This document shows, piece after piece, positions 18,873 to 27,913 of a stretch of 64,000 bases of DNA. The notes beneath the pieces are model-generated. The model saw only the letters and a list, made by a program, of their open reading frames with translations, was not told where the DNA came from and ran no database searches. The translations under genes were made by a program, and so were the position numbers. The stretch covers positions 1,116,001-1,180,000 of the forward strand of contig NZ_CP038026.1 of assembly GCF_004421005.1 (NCBI RefSeq), written 5' to 3'. The number at the start of each line of letters is the position of its first letter. The first letter of the stretch is position 1. This DNA comes from Pseudoduganella plicata (GTDB lineage Bacteria > Pseudomonadota > Gammaproteobacteria > Burkholderiales > Burkholderiaceae_D).

Positions 18873-18901
18873 ATTATAGCCGTTTATGCTTCGCGGGACA
18901 A
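18873..18901 (-). promoter_or_regulatory. Sigma70 promoter of rpsB
   Basis: On the minus strand TTGTCC (18901-18896) and a perfect TATAAT (18878-18873) are spaced by 17 bases. The predicted start near 18866 gives an untranslated leader of about 120 bases before rpsB. Confidence 0.85.
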
Positions 18902-18998
18902 GCCTGCCGTGGCCGGGCACGGCGGCGGAGGATGATTTCCGTTACCGTACGCGATTTTGACATCTGGTCCATAATCGGTCACCGATACGGAGGAACCC

Positions 18999-19112
18999 AT
19001 GAGTAAAAGCCAGGACGCCAAGAAAAGCACGAAGAAGGAACCCGCCAAGACCATGAAGGAAAAGAAGGCGGACAAGAAGGTGAAAAAGGAAGAGAAGAAA
19101 CGCCAGCAGTAA
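18999..19112 (+). CDS. Lysine-rich 37-residue protein
   Basis: A complete small gene with a strong ribosome binding site (CGGAGG 6 bases before the ATG) and a TAA stop. Of 37 residues about 16 are lysine, with Glu, Asp and Gln making up much of the rest; the sequence begins MSKSQDAKKSTKKEPAKTMK. It has no signal peptide or membrane segment and is probably unstructured. The charge pattern recalls small nucleic-acid-binding or histone-H1-like proteins, but no family can be named. It is divergent from rpsB. Confidence 0.7.
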   Translation: MSKSQDAKKSTKKEPAKTMKEKKADKKVKKEEKKRQQ

Positions 19113-19302
19113 AGCTGCACCGGCAATCAGCCTTCGCGGCCGGGGGCGTGCCGCCGCGCCAGGGCTTCATTTGTCGCCCATGCCGCCCAGCCGGTCTGCT
19201 TAGCAGTGGATCGGCTTGCAGCCGCCCTCCCCCTGCCGGAAAATCTCCGTGGCACGCAAGTTGCACGGCACCCGCTCCGCCTACCCTCCCAAAAATACCG
19301 AC

Positions 19303-20004
19303 TCAGGTCTTGGCGCGGCCGCGCGTGGCATCCACCTCGGCACGCAACGTGGCGCGCTCGGCCTTGATGGTGTCGAGCTGCTGGCGCAGCTGCTTGATTT
19401 CGGACGCGAACTCGTCGCGCGCCGTGACCGCACCGACCAGTTCCATTTCAGCGGCCAGGCGGGCGTCGGAGTCCGCGGCCGAGGCCGTGACGTTGCGCTC
19501 CAGCTGCTGGCGCAGGTCGTTGATCTGGCGATCCTTGCCGTCAATGGCGAGCTGATCCTTCGCCTTGCTGACGAGCGCTTCCGTGGCCACCCGGCGGGCG
19601 TCGCGCAATTCGACCGTCAATTGTTCGATCTGCTCGGCCTGCTCGGCATTGACGGCCTGCGCCTGGTCGCGCTCGCTTTCGGCCTGCTCGCCCGAGCGCA
19701 GCAGCTCGTCCAGGTCGGCCTGGGCGCGGGCCAGCGCGTCACGCGGGCCGGCACCGGATTCTTCCGCATAGCGCCGCGCCCAATCCGTCAGCGCCGCGGC
19801 GACGGCTTCAGGAATGTCGGCCGCCGGCGGCGTGGGCATCGGCTCCTCGGCGGCACGCCAGGCCGTCAGGTGGCGCAGCACGCCGGTGGCGGACGCGTCG
19901 CCGAGGATTTCGCGCACGGCTTCGATGGTGACAGGCCGGCCCTCCTCCCTCAGGCGGCCGGCCGCTTCAGCGACTTGTTCGTAAGTGGGTACGACGTCTG
20001 GCAT
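19303..20004 (-). CDS. KfrA-type DNA-binding protein with long coiled coil
   Basis: 233 residues from the ATG at 20004 (AAGGAAG upstream). Residues 1-60 resemble the KfrA N-terminal DNA-binding domain (TYEQVAEAAGRLREEGRPVT, then AVREILGDASATGVLRHLTAW). From about residue 75 to the end the chain is a long heptad-like coiled coil rich in Ala, Glu, Gln, Arg. KfrA on plasmids is an autoregulated DNA-binding protein linked to stability; chromosomal copies are of unknown function. It stands alone, divergent from 20208. Confidence 0.8.
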   Translation of the reverse strand: MPDVVPTYEQVAEAAGRLREEGRPVTIEAVREILGDASATGVLRHLTAWRAAEEPMPTPPAADIPEAVAAALTDWARRYAEESGAGPRDALARAQADLDELLRSGEQAESERDQAQAVNAEQAEQIEQLTVELRDARRVATEALVSKAKDQLAIDGKDRQINDLRQQLERNVTASAADSDARLAAEMELVGAVTARDEFASEIKQLRQQLDTIKAERATLRAEVDATRGRAKT

Positions 20005-20207
20005 TGATTCTTCCTTTTGCTTTTGTGGTCGAGTTTTTCTGTAGCGCAACTGTACAGCGTCGGGCGGGCGCCCGGCAAGGCGCTGCCACGCATGGCGGGC
20101 GGCATCGCGTCGTTCGATAGCTTATCCTGACTATCACCCGTGCTGGCGTACCGTATGACATTGACATCGGACTTTTACTTCGGACTTTCACATCTCCAAG
20201 GATCATC

Positions 20208-20516
20208 ATGGAATCGACCCAACTGGAACGACTCGAACAGGGACTGCGCGAAGTGCTGCGGCTGGTAGAGCGCGACGACCACCCGGCCGACACGCCGCTC
20301 CCGCCGGATCACCCAGCCGCACGCGCGGCAGACGCCTGTGAGCTGATGCGACCCGAACCGCTGACCCTGGCGACGCTGGCCGAATCCGCACGGCACAAGA
20401 TCGATACGGTGCACGTGCTGCTGGCGCGCGCGCGCGAACATGAGAAGCTGCCGCCCGAGGCGCAGGCGGCGGCGGATGAGGGGTATCTGGTCGGCGAAGA
20501 AGACCTGAAGCGATAA
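20208..20516 (+). CDS. Hypothetical protein, 102 residues
   Basis: A small, soluble, acidic protein starting at ATG 20208 with AAGGA upstream. It is predicted to be mostly helical (LERLEQGLREVLRLVERDD at the start) with a central low-complexity segment TPLPPDHPAARAADA. No known family is recognised and there are no membrane segments or cysteine motifs apart from one Cys. It stands alone between the KfrA-like gene and a non-coding stretch. Codon use fits the host, so it is probably real. Confidence 0.65.
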   Translation: MESTQLERLEQGLREVLRLVERDDHPADTPLPPDHPAARAADACELMRPEPLTLATLAESARHKIDTVHVLLARAREHEKLPPEAQAAADEGYLVGEEDLKR

Positions 20517-20909
20517 ACCGCCACGTCTGCACAGGCACGCTACACGCCTGAGGCAGGCGCCTCTGGGGTCTTTCGGCCCAGCAGATGCCCCTCCGTGGTA
20601 ATCCGGTGTCGGTCACAGTCGCGCCGGCGCCAACTTCTTCATGCTGCAGCATTGTGGCACCAGTCACCGGAGGCTCGGCAGCCAGCGGCGCCGGTTTGGC
20701 GGGGGTTGGCTCCTGCCGCCTGGCAGCGCTCTCGGGACCGGTCTCTTCCCGACGCCCCTTCTTCCGCCATCCGTCTCGGTCGACCCCTCACGACATCTTT
20801 TCAATACAACGTCTGGCGCGCTGCCGTCCTCGACGATGGTGCCGATCGTTCCCAGGTCCTGAATATATTTACGCCGAGTGCCCTTGCAATCGCCGCCCGG
20901 GGTATCATT
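20517..20909. other. Gene-free stretch
   Basis: About 390 GC-rich bases between the 102-residue protein and the ribbon-helix-helix gene. Open frames exist on both strands but none has a good start or a recognisable product. Nothing is assigned here; the last part must hold the promoter of the gene at 20955. Confidence 0.5.
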
Positions 20910-20929
20910 TACCATCCAACGGGATGGTA
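20910..20929. promoter_or_regulatory. Candidate operator of the ribbon-helix-helix regulator
   Basis: TACCATCC-AACG-GGATGGTA is a perfect 8-base inverted repeat with a 4-base centre, 25 bases before the start codon at 20955. Its position over the expected promoter or transcript start, directly before a DNA-binding protein gene, suggests autoregulation. This is inference. Confidence 0.55.
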
Positions 20930-20954
20930 CCCGGATGGCAAACCAAGGAAAAAC

Positions 20955-21365
20955 ATGACCGCAGAAGTCAAAACCCGGGCAATCGACTCGGAGAAAATCA
21001 CGATCAACCTGTTCCCGGTCGACCTGGGACAGATCGACCTGCTGGTCCAACAGGGTTTTTACGCCAACCGGACGGACCTGATCCGCACGGCGATCCGCAA
21101 CCAGTTGCAGCTTCACGCGGACGTGGTGCGCCAGACCGTGGCGCGCGACCAGCTCATCCTGGGTGTCCAGCACTATTCGCGGGCCGACCTGGAAGCGCTC
21201 CAGGCTGCCGGGGAAACGCTGAACATCCGGGTGCTGGGCCTGGCGACGATCGCCGCCGACGTGCCGCCCGAGCTGGCGGCTGCCACCATCAACTCTCTTG
21301 CCGTCCTGGGTGCGCTGCACGCCAGCCCGGCTGTCAAGGCCGCCCTGAAGGGGCGGATCACTTAG
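20955..21365 (+). CDS. CopG-like ribbon-helix-helix regulator
   Basis: 136 residues from the ATG at 20955, with AAGGAAAAAC before it. Residues 12-50 have the ribbon-helix-helix pattern: a beta strand (KITINLFPVDL), then two helices with YANRTDLIRTAIRNQL. The C-terminal two thirds (residues 55-136) are a longer tail rich in Leu and Ala, unlike short antitoxins. No toxin gene follows; instead an esterase of the PHB depolymerase family starts 47 bases later. It probably controls itself and that esterase. Confidence 0.8.
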   Translation: MTAEVKTRAIDSEKITINLFPVDLGQIDLLVQQGFYANRTDLIRTAIRNQLQLHADVVRQTVARDQLILGVQHYSRADLEALQAAGETLNIRVLGLATIAADVPPELAAATINSLAVLGALHASPAVKAALKGRIT

Positions 21366-21412
21366 TCGACAACCCGTCGGTCGCCTCGAAGCGCCGGCAC
21401 GAAAGGTCACTC

Positions 21413-22765
21413 ATGAAATACGATTCCGCACTGATGGCGCGCCTGCAGGCCGCAACGCAGCAGATCCTCAAGAACGGCCCGGCTGCCTCCGCGGCCGCGA
21501 TGCAGCAGGCATTCGGTGGCACAGCGCCAACGACGCCTCACGCCGACGACGCGCCGGCACAGGCTGACGCGGCCCATCTGAAAGACCTGAACGCCGCGCC
21601 GGAGTATGCCCGCAAGGCTGCCAAGGCATTCGGCGCAGGCCGCGCGCGCGTCCGGCCGGCGACAGGCGAGGATGCCGCGACCGCACAGGCGCCCGAGGCG
21701 CCGGCGGCAGACCTGACCAGCTTCCTGGCCGGACTCGGCGTGAAACTGCCCGACGGCATCCAGCTGCCGCGCGGCGTCGGTCTGGGCGATGGATTTAAAC
21801 TGCCGGAAGGTTTCAAACTGCCCGAGGGCATCGAACTGCCGGAAGGCCTTGCCCCCATGCGCAAACGCCCTGTCGCCCCGCCACCCCTGCCGCCTGGCGC
21901 CACGTTCGACAGCGCCAGCTTCACGAACCATGGCGGCACGCGCGCCTATAAACTGTACGTGCCAAGCACTTACGTCCAGGGCACACCCGTGCCGCTGGTC
22001 GTCATGCTGCACGGCTGCACGCAGGACCCGGACGACTTCGCGGCCGGCACGAAAATGAACCAGATCGCCGAGGAGACGGGCTGCCTGGTGCTGTACCCGA
22101 CACAATCGCAGAAGGACAACCAGTCGAAATGCTGGAACTGGTTCTCGCAGAACGACCAGCAGTACGAACGGGGCGAACCGGCCATCATCGCCGGCATGAC
22201 GCGCCATGTCATGAAGCAATACACAGTCGACCCTGCGCGAGTCAGCATTGCCGGGCTGTCGGCGGGCGGCGCCATGGCCGTCATCGTGGGCGCCCTGTAT
22301 CCCGAACTGTTCCAGGCTGTCGGGGTCCATTCGGGCCTGCCATTCGGCGCCGCGCAGGATCTGCCGGCCGCGCTGCAGGCGATGAAGCAGGGAGCGCCCG
22401 GCCGCCGGGGCCATGGCCGCAAGCCGGTACCACGCCCGCTGATCGTGTTCCATGGCGACAAGGACCATACCGTCCATGCTGTCAACGCCGAGCAGGTGCT
22501 TGCCGACGCGCTTGCGCCGCATGGTGCCGGCAAGCCCGTCAGCGAACAGGGCAAGGCGCCCGGCGGACGCCGCTATACGCGCACCGTACACCAAGCAGCG
22601 AACGGCACTGTGGTGGCCGAACACTGGTCGCTGCATGGCGGCGGCCACGCGTGGGCCGGGGGGAGCCCTGCAGGCAGCTATACGGACTGCAAGGGGCCGG
22701 ATGCCAGCCGCGAAATGATGCGGTTTTTCGAGGCGGCGGCTGCGTCAGCGGCCCAACCGGCCTGA
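21413..22765 (+). CDS. PHB-depolymerase-family esterase
   Basis: 450 residues from ATG 21413. Residues 1-150 are a low-complexity region with repeated units around residues 110-145 (KLPDG, KLPEG, KLPEG, ELPEG). The catalytic alpha/beta-hydrolase domain follows: oxyanion-hole MLHGCTQDP, nucleophile in AGLSAGGAM (about residue 283), acid in FHGDKDHTV and His in GGGHAW. This is the LpqC/poly(3-hydroxybutyrate) depolymerase family; true substrates include PHB and aromatic esters. No signal peptide is seen, so an intracellular role such as granule turnover is possible. It follows the ribbon-helix-helix regulator. Confidence 0.88.
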   Translation: MKYDSALMARLQAATQQILKNGPAASAAAMQQAFGGTAPTTPHADDAPAQADAAHLKDLNAAPEYARKAAKAFGAGRARVRPATGEDAATAQAPEAPAADLTSFLAGLGVKLPDGIQLPRGVGLGDGFKLPEGFKLPEGIELPEGLAPMRKRPVAPPPLPPGATFDSASFTNHGGTRAYKLYVPSTYVQGTPVPLVVMLHGCTQDPDDFAAGTKMNQIAEETGCLVLYPTQSQKDNQSKCWNWFSQNDQQYERGEPAIIAGMTRHVMKQYTVDPARVSIAGLSAGGAMAVIVGALYPELFQAVGVHSGLPFGAAQDLPAALQAMKQGAPGRRGHGRKPVPRPLIVFHGDKDHTVHAVNAEQVLADALAPHGAGKPVSEQGKAPGGRRYTRTVHQAANGTVVAEHWSLHGGGHAWAGGSPAGSYTDCKGPDASREMMRFFEAAAASAAQPA

Positions 22766-22887
22766 TTTTGTCGGCGGCAGGCAACACATCGGGGCGACAA
22801 TGCGTCATAATGTGCGAAATACCAAGTTGCAAGTTTAGTTCCAGAATTATTATGTGAACTACTGTAAATTTTCGATTACGTCGCACC

Positions 22888-23604
22888 ATGCCCCTTATCG
22901 CCGCCGCCCTCGCCACCACATTGTCCGTCAGCGCTGTCTGTTCCTGGAACCGTCCCGGTGTCGATCCGTACCGGGGCGACCCCGCTGCCGCGGTCGAGCA
23001 CTACCAGGACATTCCGGCGGCCCAGCGCAAGATCCTGCGCGACAAGCTCGCCGCCGGTCAGCCGGACGACAAGGTGGCCATCGGCCGCGACGCCGTGACG
23101 GGCGCCTGGCAGTACGAGGCGGCGATCCGCGACATGCACTTCGGCAAGCGCCGCATGTGCGGCAGCGTGGACCGCAGCAAGTGGTCCGCGACACGCAGCG
23201 AACCGGCCGCCGTGTACTGCGCCGACCAGCATTGCATCATCGTGCCGAAAATCTGCGGCAACGTCAGCCGCATTACGCGCCTGACGCCGGCCGAGCCCGC
23301 GCGTCCCGAGCAGGTTTCCAACCCACCCGAAACGCAGGAGCCGGAGCGCCATCCGCTCGACTGGGCGACCGGCACCGAACTGGGCCTGCTCGACAGCCCC
23401 GACCGCGAAGACGAGGACGAGGACGAAGAAACGCGGCTGTTGCGCGAGTTTTCGTTCCAGAACAACGCGGCCCAATGGGCCTGGACCGGCGACGATCCGG
23501 TGCAAGCCGTTCCCGAGGCGTCGACGTGGGCGATGATGCTGGCCGGCATCGGTATCGTCGGCGCCTGGGGCCGCCGCAGCGCGCGCCGCACCGCGCGCAC
23601 CTGA
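22888..23604 (+). CDS. MHFG-family PEP-CTERM protein
   Basis: 238 residues. A short N-terminal hydrophobic signal (MPLIAAALATTLSVSAVCSW) precedes a secreted domain with the family motif MHFGKRRMCGSVDRSKW and paired cysteines (CADQHC, KICG). The C-terminus has the PEP-CTERM sorting form VPEASTWAMMLAGIGIVG followed by basic residues, which directs cleavage by exosortase and attachment to the cell surface or matrix. An acidic stretch (DREDEDEDEE) lies between. PEP-CTERM proteins depend on an exosortase encoded elsewhere and are common in Oxalobacteraceae that make exopolysaccharide. Confidence 0.88.
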   Translation: MPLIAAALATTLSVSAVCSWNRPGVDPYRGDPAAAVEHYQDIPAAQRKILRDKLAAGQPDDKVAIGRDAVTGAWQYEAAIRDMHFGKRRMCGSVDRSKWSATRSEPAAVYCADQHCIIVPKICGNVSRITRLTPAEPARPEQVSNPPETQEPERHPLDWATGTELGLLDSPDREDEDEDEETRLLREFSFQNNAAQWAWTGDDPVQAVPEASTWAMMLAGIGIVGAWGRRSARRTART

Positions 23605-23737
23605 CGTCCCTTGCTGCGATCGCCATATCGCACATTTATTGCCTTTGATCAACCCCGGCCGCTCAGGCCGGATCGGTGTGCCTCGTTTATAATCGCGTCT
23701 TGCATGGGCATTCGCCCCAACACCGAATTCGAACAAT

Positions 23738-24556
23738 ATGGCCATTATCATCAAGACCCCCGAAGACATCGAAGGCCTGCGCATTGCCGGCCGCCTGGGC
23801 GCCGAAGTCCTCGATTACATCACCCCGTTCGTCAAGGCCGGCGTCACGACCGGCGAGCTCGATCGCCTGTGCCACGAATACATGACGAACGTGCAGGGCA
23901 CGATTCCCGCGCCGCTGAACTACGCGCCGCCCGGCTACACGCCGTATCCGAAGGCGATCTGCACATCCGTCAACGACGTCATCTGCCACGGCATCCCAGG
24001 CGACAAGGTGCTCAAGAACGGCGATGTGGTCAACCTGGACATCACCATCATCACCAAGGACGGCTACCACGGCGACAACAGCCGCATGTTCTATATCGGC
24101 GAGCCGTCGATCCTGGCCAGGCGCCTGACGGAAGTGACGTATGAGTGCATGTGGCTCGGCATCGCGCAGGTGCGTCCGGGCGGCCACTTCGGCGATATCG
24201 GATATGCGATCCAGCAGCACGCGGAAAAGGCCGGCTACAGCGTCGTGCGCGAGTTCTGCGGCCACGGCATCGGCAAGGGCTTCCACGAGGAGCCGCAGGT
24301 GCTCCACTACGGCAAACCCGGTACCGGCGAGGAGTTCAAGCCCGGCATGATCTTCACCGTCGAGCCGATGATCAACGCGGGCCGGCGCGATATCCGCGAG
24401 ATGAACGACGGCTGGACCATCAAGACGAAGGACCGCAGCCTGTCGGCCCAGTGGGAACACATGGTGCTGGTGACGGAAACGGGCTACGAGGTGCTGACGG
24501 TGTCCGCCGGCACGCCGGCCCCGCCGGCCTTCGTCAACGCGGCCAAGGCTGCGTGA
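23738..24556 (+). CDS. map: Methionine aminopeptidase, type I
   Basis: 272 residues. Metal ligands and catalytic residues appear in order: ICHGIPGDKVLKNGDVVNLDIT, the Asp in GYHGDNSRMF, the His in CGHGIGKGFHEEPQ, the Glu in FTVEPM and the last Glu in SAQWEHMVLVT. It removes the initiator Met from new proteins. It is followed after 4 bases by glnD, a common pair. In many proteobacteria map is directly divergent from rpsB; here about 5 kb of accessory genes lie between. Confidence 0.97.
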   Translation: MAIIIKTPEDIEGLRIAGRLGAEVLDYITPFVKAGVTTGELDRLCHEYMTNVQGTIPAPLNYAPPGYTPYPKAICTSVNDVICHGIPGDKVLKNGDVVNLDITIITKDGYHGDNSRMFYIGEPSILARRLTEVTYECMWLGIAQVRPGGHFGDIGYAIQQHAEKAGYSVVREFCGHGIGKGFHEEPQVLHYGKPGTGEEFKPGMIFTVEPMINAGRRDIREMNDGWTIKTKDRSLSAQWEHMVLVTETGYEVLTVSAGTPAPPAFVNAAKAA

Positions 24557-24560
24557 TCCG

Positions 24561-27164
24561 ATGAACGGCCAGGTCCAGCTCCAGGCATGCGGCCAGCCGC
24601 GCGACGAGTTGCGCAACCAGCTCAAGGCACGACTGAAGTCGGACCGCCAGGTCGTCGTCAAGACGTTCAACCAGGACGGCAAGCCGGAAAAGCTGCTGCG
24701 CGGCCTGCGCCAGAGCGTGGACGCGGTGCTGACGCAGGCCTGGAACGAAGCCGGCCTGCCGCCCGAGGCGGCGCTGGTGGGCGTGGGCGGCTATGGCCGC
24801 GGCGAGCTGTTCCCCTATTCCGACGTGGACGTACTGATCCTGCTGCAGCGCCCTCCCAACGAGGAAACCCGCCGCCGGCTGGAGGAATTCGTCCAGATGC
24901 TGTGGGACCTGGGGCTGGAAATCGGCAGCAGCATCCGCACCGTCGACGAATGCCTGATCGAGTCGAAAGCCGACATCACCGTGCAAACCAGCCTGCTGGA
25001 AGCACGCCTGGTGGCCGGCAACGAAGCGCTGTTCGACCTGCTGGAAGTGGCGTATGCCGGCGCGATGGACGCGCAGGCATTCTTCCAGGCCAAGACGGCC
25101 GAGATGCGCCAGCGTCACGCCAAGTATGAAGACACGGCGTTCTCGCTCGAACCCAATTGCAAGGAAAGCCCGGGCGGCCTGCGCGACCTGCAGGTGATCC
25201 TGTGGGTCGCCAAGGCGGCCGGGCTGGCCAACTCGTGGCGCACGCTGGCCACGCGCGGCCTGATCACGCAGACGGAAGCGCGCCAGCTGATGGAAAAGGA
25301 GCGCGCCTTCAAGGACATCCGCGTGCGCCTGCACCTGCATGCCGGCCGGCGCGAGGACCGCCTCGTGTTCGACGTGCAGACAGCCGTGGCGGAAAGCCTT
25401 GGCCTGCAGACGACCGGCAGCGGCATCCACATGCGCCGCGCCAGCGAATACCTGATGCAGCGCTACTACTGGGCCGCCAAGACGGTCACGCAGCTCAACA
25501 CCATCCTGCTGCAGAACATCGAAGCGCGCCTGTTCGAGCGGTGCGGCGAGCCGCAACCGATCAACGAGCGCTTCAACGAGGTCAACGGCTTCATCGACAT
25601 CAGCGCGGACGACGTATTCGAAAAGACGCCGTCGGCGATGCTGGAGATCTTCGTGCTGATGACGGAACGCCCGGCCCTCAAGGGCATCACGGCGCGCGCC
25701 ACCCGCGCGCTGTGGCACGAGCGCTTCAAGATCGACGGGCGCTTCCGCGCCGATCCCGTCAACCGCGCCTACTTCCTGCGCATCCTGCAGGCGCCCGTCG
25801 GCATCATCCACGCGCTGCGCCGGATGAACGACCTGTCGATCCTGGGCCGCTACCTGCCGAACTTCCGCAAGATCGTCGGCCAGATGCAGCACGACCTGTT
25901 CCACGTCTACACGGTGGACCAGCACATCCTGATGGTGGTGCGTAATATGCGCCGCTTCACGATGGCGGAGCATGCCCACGAATACCCGTTCTGCAGCCAG
26001 CTGATGGCGAACTACCCGCAGCACTGGCTGCTGTACGTGGCCGCGCTGTTCCACGACATCGCCAAGGGCCGCGGCGGCGACCATTCGAAGCTGGGCGTGG
26101 CCGACGTGGTGCAGTTCTGCCAGGAGCACGGCCTGTCCGGCCACGAGACGGAGCTGGTGGCGTTCCTCGTCGAGCAGCATCTCCTGATGTCGCACGTGGC
26201 GCAGAAGCAGGACCTGTCCGACCCGGACGTCATCGCGGCCTTCGCGAAAACCGTCAAGGACGAACGCCACCTGACCGGCCTTTACCTGCTGACGGTGGCC
26301 GACATCCGCGGCACCAGCCCGAAGGTGTGGAACGCGTGGAAGGCCAAGCTGCTGGAAGACCTGTACAAGATGACGCTGCGCGTGCTGGGCGGCGAGCCGC
26401 CGTCGGCCGACCGTGAACTGAAGAACCGCCAGCAGGAGGCACTGGCGACGTTGCGTCTCTATGGCCTGCCGCCGGACGCGCACGAGGCGCTGTGGCGGCA
26501 GCTGGACATGGCGTACTTCCTGCGCCACGACTCGTCCGACATCGCCTGGCAGACGCGCGCGCTGTACGACCGCCTGAACAGCGCGAAGCCCGTCGTCAAA
26601 TGCCGCCTGGCGCCCATCGGCGAGGGACTGCAGGTCGCCGTCTACGTGCGCGACCAGCCCGACCTGTTCGCGCGCATCTGCGGCTACTTCGACCGCAAGA
26701 ACTTCTCGATCCTGGATGCGAAGATCCACACGACACGGCACGGCTACGCGCTCGACACGTTCCTCGTGACGGAACAGAGCTTCGCCAAGAGCTACCGCGA
26801 CATCATCAGCCTGATCGAGCACGAGCTGTGCGACCTGCTGACGACGGCGGCGCCGCTGCAGCCGCCGACGCGCGGCCGCCTGTCGCGGCTGTCGCGCACC
26901 TTCCCCATCCAGCCGACCGTGGACCTGCGGCCGGACGAACGGGGCCAGTATTACCTGTTGTCCGTGGCGGCCAACGACCGCACGGGCCTGCTGTACTCGA
27001 TCGCCAACGTGCTGACCAGATACCGGGTCAACCTGCACACGGCGAAAATCATGACGCTGGGCGAGCGCGTGGAGGACGTCTTCATCGTCGACGGCCCCAC
27101 GCTGAACAACGCGCGCACCCAGCTGCAACTCGAAACCGATTTATTGGAAGCTTTGAAAGTCTGA
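24561..27164 (+). CDS. glnD: Bifunctional uridylyltransferase / uridylyl-removing enzyme
   Basis: 867 residues, the usual size. The nucleotidyltransferase motif GVGGYGRGELFPYSDVDVLI is near residue 75; the HD phosphohydrolase motif (ALFHDIAKGRGGDHS) is near residue 495; two ACT domains fill the C-terminus (ARICGYFDRKNFSILDA and NDRTGLLYSIANVLT). It adds or removes UMP on PII proteins according to glutamine level and so controls nitrogen assimilation. It is co-directional with map and overlaps the next gene by one base (TGATG). Confidence 0.97.
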   Translation: MNGQVQLQACGQPRDELRNQLKARLKSDRQVVVKTFNQDGKPEKLLRGLRQSVDAVLTQAWNEAGLPPEAALVGVGGYGRGELFPYSDVDVLILLQRPPNEETRRRLEEFVQMLWDLGLEIGSSIRTVDECLIESKADITVQTSLLEARLVAGNEALFDLLEVAYAGAMDAQAFFQAKTAEMRQRHAKYEDTAFSLEPNCKESPGGLRDLQVILWVAKAAGLANSWRTLATRGLITQTEARQLMEKERAFKDIRVRLHLHAGRREDRLVFDVQTAVAESLGLQTTGSGIHMRRASEYLMQRYYWAAKTVTQLNTILLQNIEARLFERCGEPQPINERFNEVNGFIDISADDVFEKTPSAMLEIFVLMTERPALKGITARATRALWHERFKIDGRFRADPVNRAYFLRILQAPVGIIHALRRMNDLSILGRYLPNFRKIVGQMQHDLFHVYTVDQHILMVVRNMRRFTMAEHAHEYPFCSQLMANYPQHWLLYVAALFHDIAKGRGGDHSKLGVADVVQFCQEHGLSGHETELVAFLVEQHLLMSHVAQKQDLSDPDVIAAFAKTVKDERHLTGLYLLTVADIRGTSPKVWNAWKAKLLEDLYKMTLRVLGGEPPSADRELKNRQQEALATLRLYGLPPDAHEALWRQLDMAYFLRHDSSDIAWQTRALYDRLNSAKPVVKCRLAPIGEGLQVAVYVRDQPDLFARICGYFDRKNFSILDAKIHTTRHGYALDTFLVTEQSFAKSYRDIISLIEHELCDLLTTAAPLQPPTRGRLSRLSRTFPIQPTVDLRPDERGQYYLLSVAANDRTGLLYSIANVLTRYRVNLHTAKIMTLGERVEDVFIVDGPTLNNARTQLQLETDLLEALKV

Positions 27165-27913
27165 TGTCTGAAGAATTACTACGCCTGTCCAAGCGCATGT
27201 CCGAACTGGGCCTGTGCTCCCGCCGCGAGGCCGACGAATGGATTGCCAAGGGCTGGGTGCGGGTCGACGGCCAGGTCGTCTCCGAGCTGGGCACGAAGGT
27301 CTACCCGAGCCAGAAGGTGACGGTGGAACGGCAGGCGGCCGCCGAGCAGTCGAAACGCGTGACCATCCTGATCAACAAGCCGATGGGCTATGTGTCGGGC
27401 CAGGCCGAGGATGGCTACACGCCGGCGGTGGCGCTGATCAAACCGGAAAACCGCTGGGCCGAAGACAAGTCGCCGGAGAACTTCCACCCGACGCAACTGC
27501 GCAGCCTGGTGCCCGCGGGCCGCCTGGACATCGACTCGGTCGGTCTGCTGGTGCTGACGCAGGACGGGCGCATCGCCAAACAGCTGATCGGCGAGGACAC
27601 CGACATCGACAAGGAATACCTGGTGCGGGTGCAGTACACTAAACCGGGCACGCTGCCGGACGCGGACCTCAAGAAGCTGTGCTTCGGTCTGTGGATGGAC
27701 GGCAAGCCTCTCCTGCCGGCAAAGGTGCGCTGGCAGAACGACGACCAGCTCAGCTTTACGCTGCGCGAAGGGAAGAAGCGCCAGATCCGCCGCATGTGCG
27801 ACATGGTAGGCCTGAAAGTTCTGGGACTGAAGCGGGTACGCATCGGCAAGGTGAAGCTGGGCGAGCTGCCGACGGGCCAGTGGCGCTACTTGTTACCTGA
27901 AGAAATATTCTAG
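27164..27913 (+). CDS. rRNA pseudouridine synthase with S4 domain (RsuA/RluF group)
   Basis: 249 residues from the ATG at 27164, which shares its A with the glnD stop. Residues 5-65 are an S4 RNA-binding domain (LSKRMSELGLCSRREADEWI). The catalytic part has the Asp motif PAGRLDIDSVGLLVLTQDG and the C-terminal EGKKRQIRRMCD of the RsuA/RluB/E/F branch. The INKPMGYVSGQ segment points to RluF-like enzymes, which modify 23S rRNA and can act on a tRNA, but the target is not certain. Translation is probably coupled to glnD. Confidence 0.9.
   Translation: MSEELLRLSKRMSELGLCSRREADEWIAKGWVRVDGQVVSELGTKVYPSQKVTVERQAAAEQSKRVTILINKPMGYVSGQAEDGYTPAVALIKPENRWAEDKSPENFHPTQLRSLVPAGRLDIDSVGLLVLTQDGRIAKQLIGEDTDIDKEYLVRVQYTKPGTLPDADLKKLCFGLWMDGKPLLPAKVRWQNDDQLSFTLREGKKRQIRRMCDMVGLKVLGLKRVRIGKVKLGELPTGQWRYLLPEEIF

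Noticed and set aside
20664..21410. A 248-codon minus-strand frame opposite the ribbon-helix-helix gene
   Set aside because: It overlaps a clear DNA-binding protein gene and reads as low-complexity Arg/Gly/Pro sequence; no motif.
22888..23604. The VPEAST tail compared with the PEIxNDPxP cores as one shared sorting signal
   Set aside because: The PEP-CTERM tail is followed by a membrane helix and basic residues; the peptide cores end directly after the motif. They are unrelated signals.
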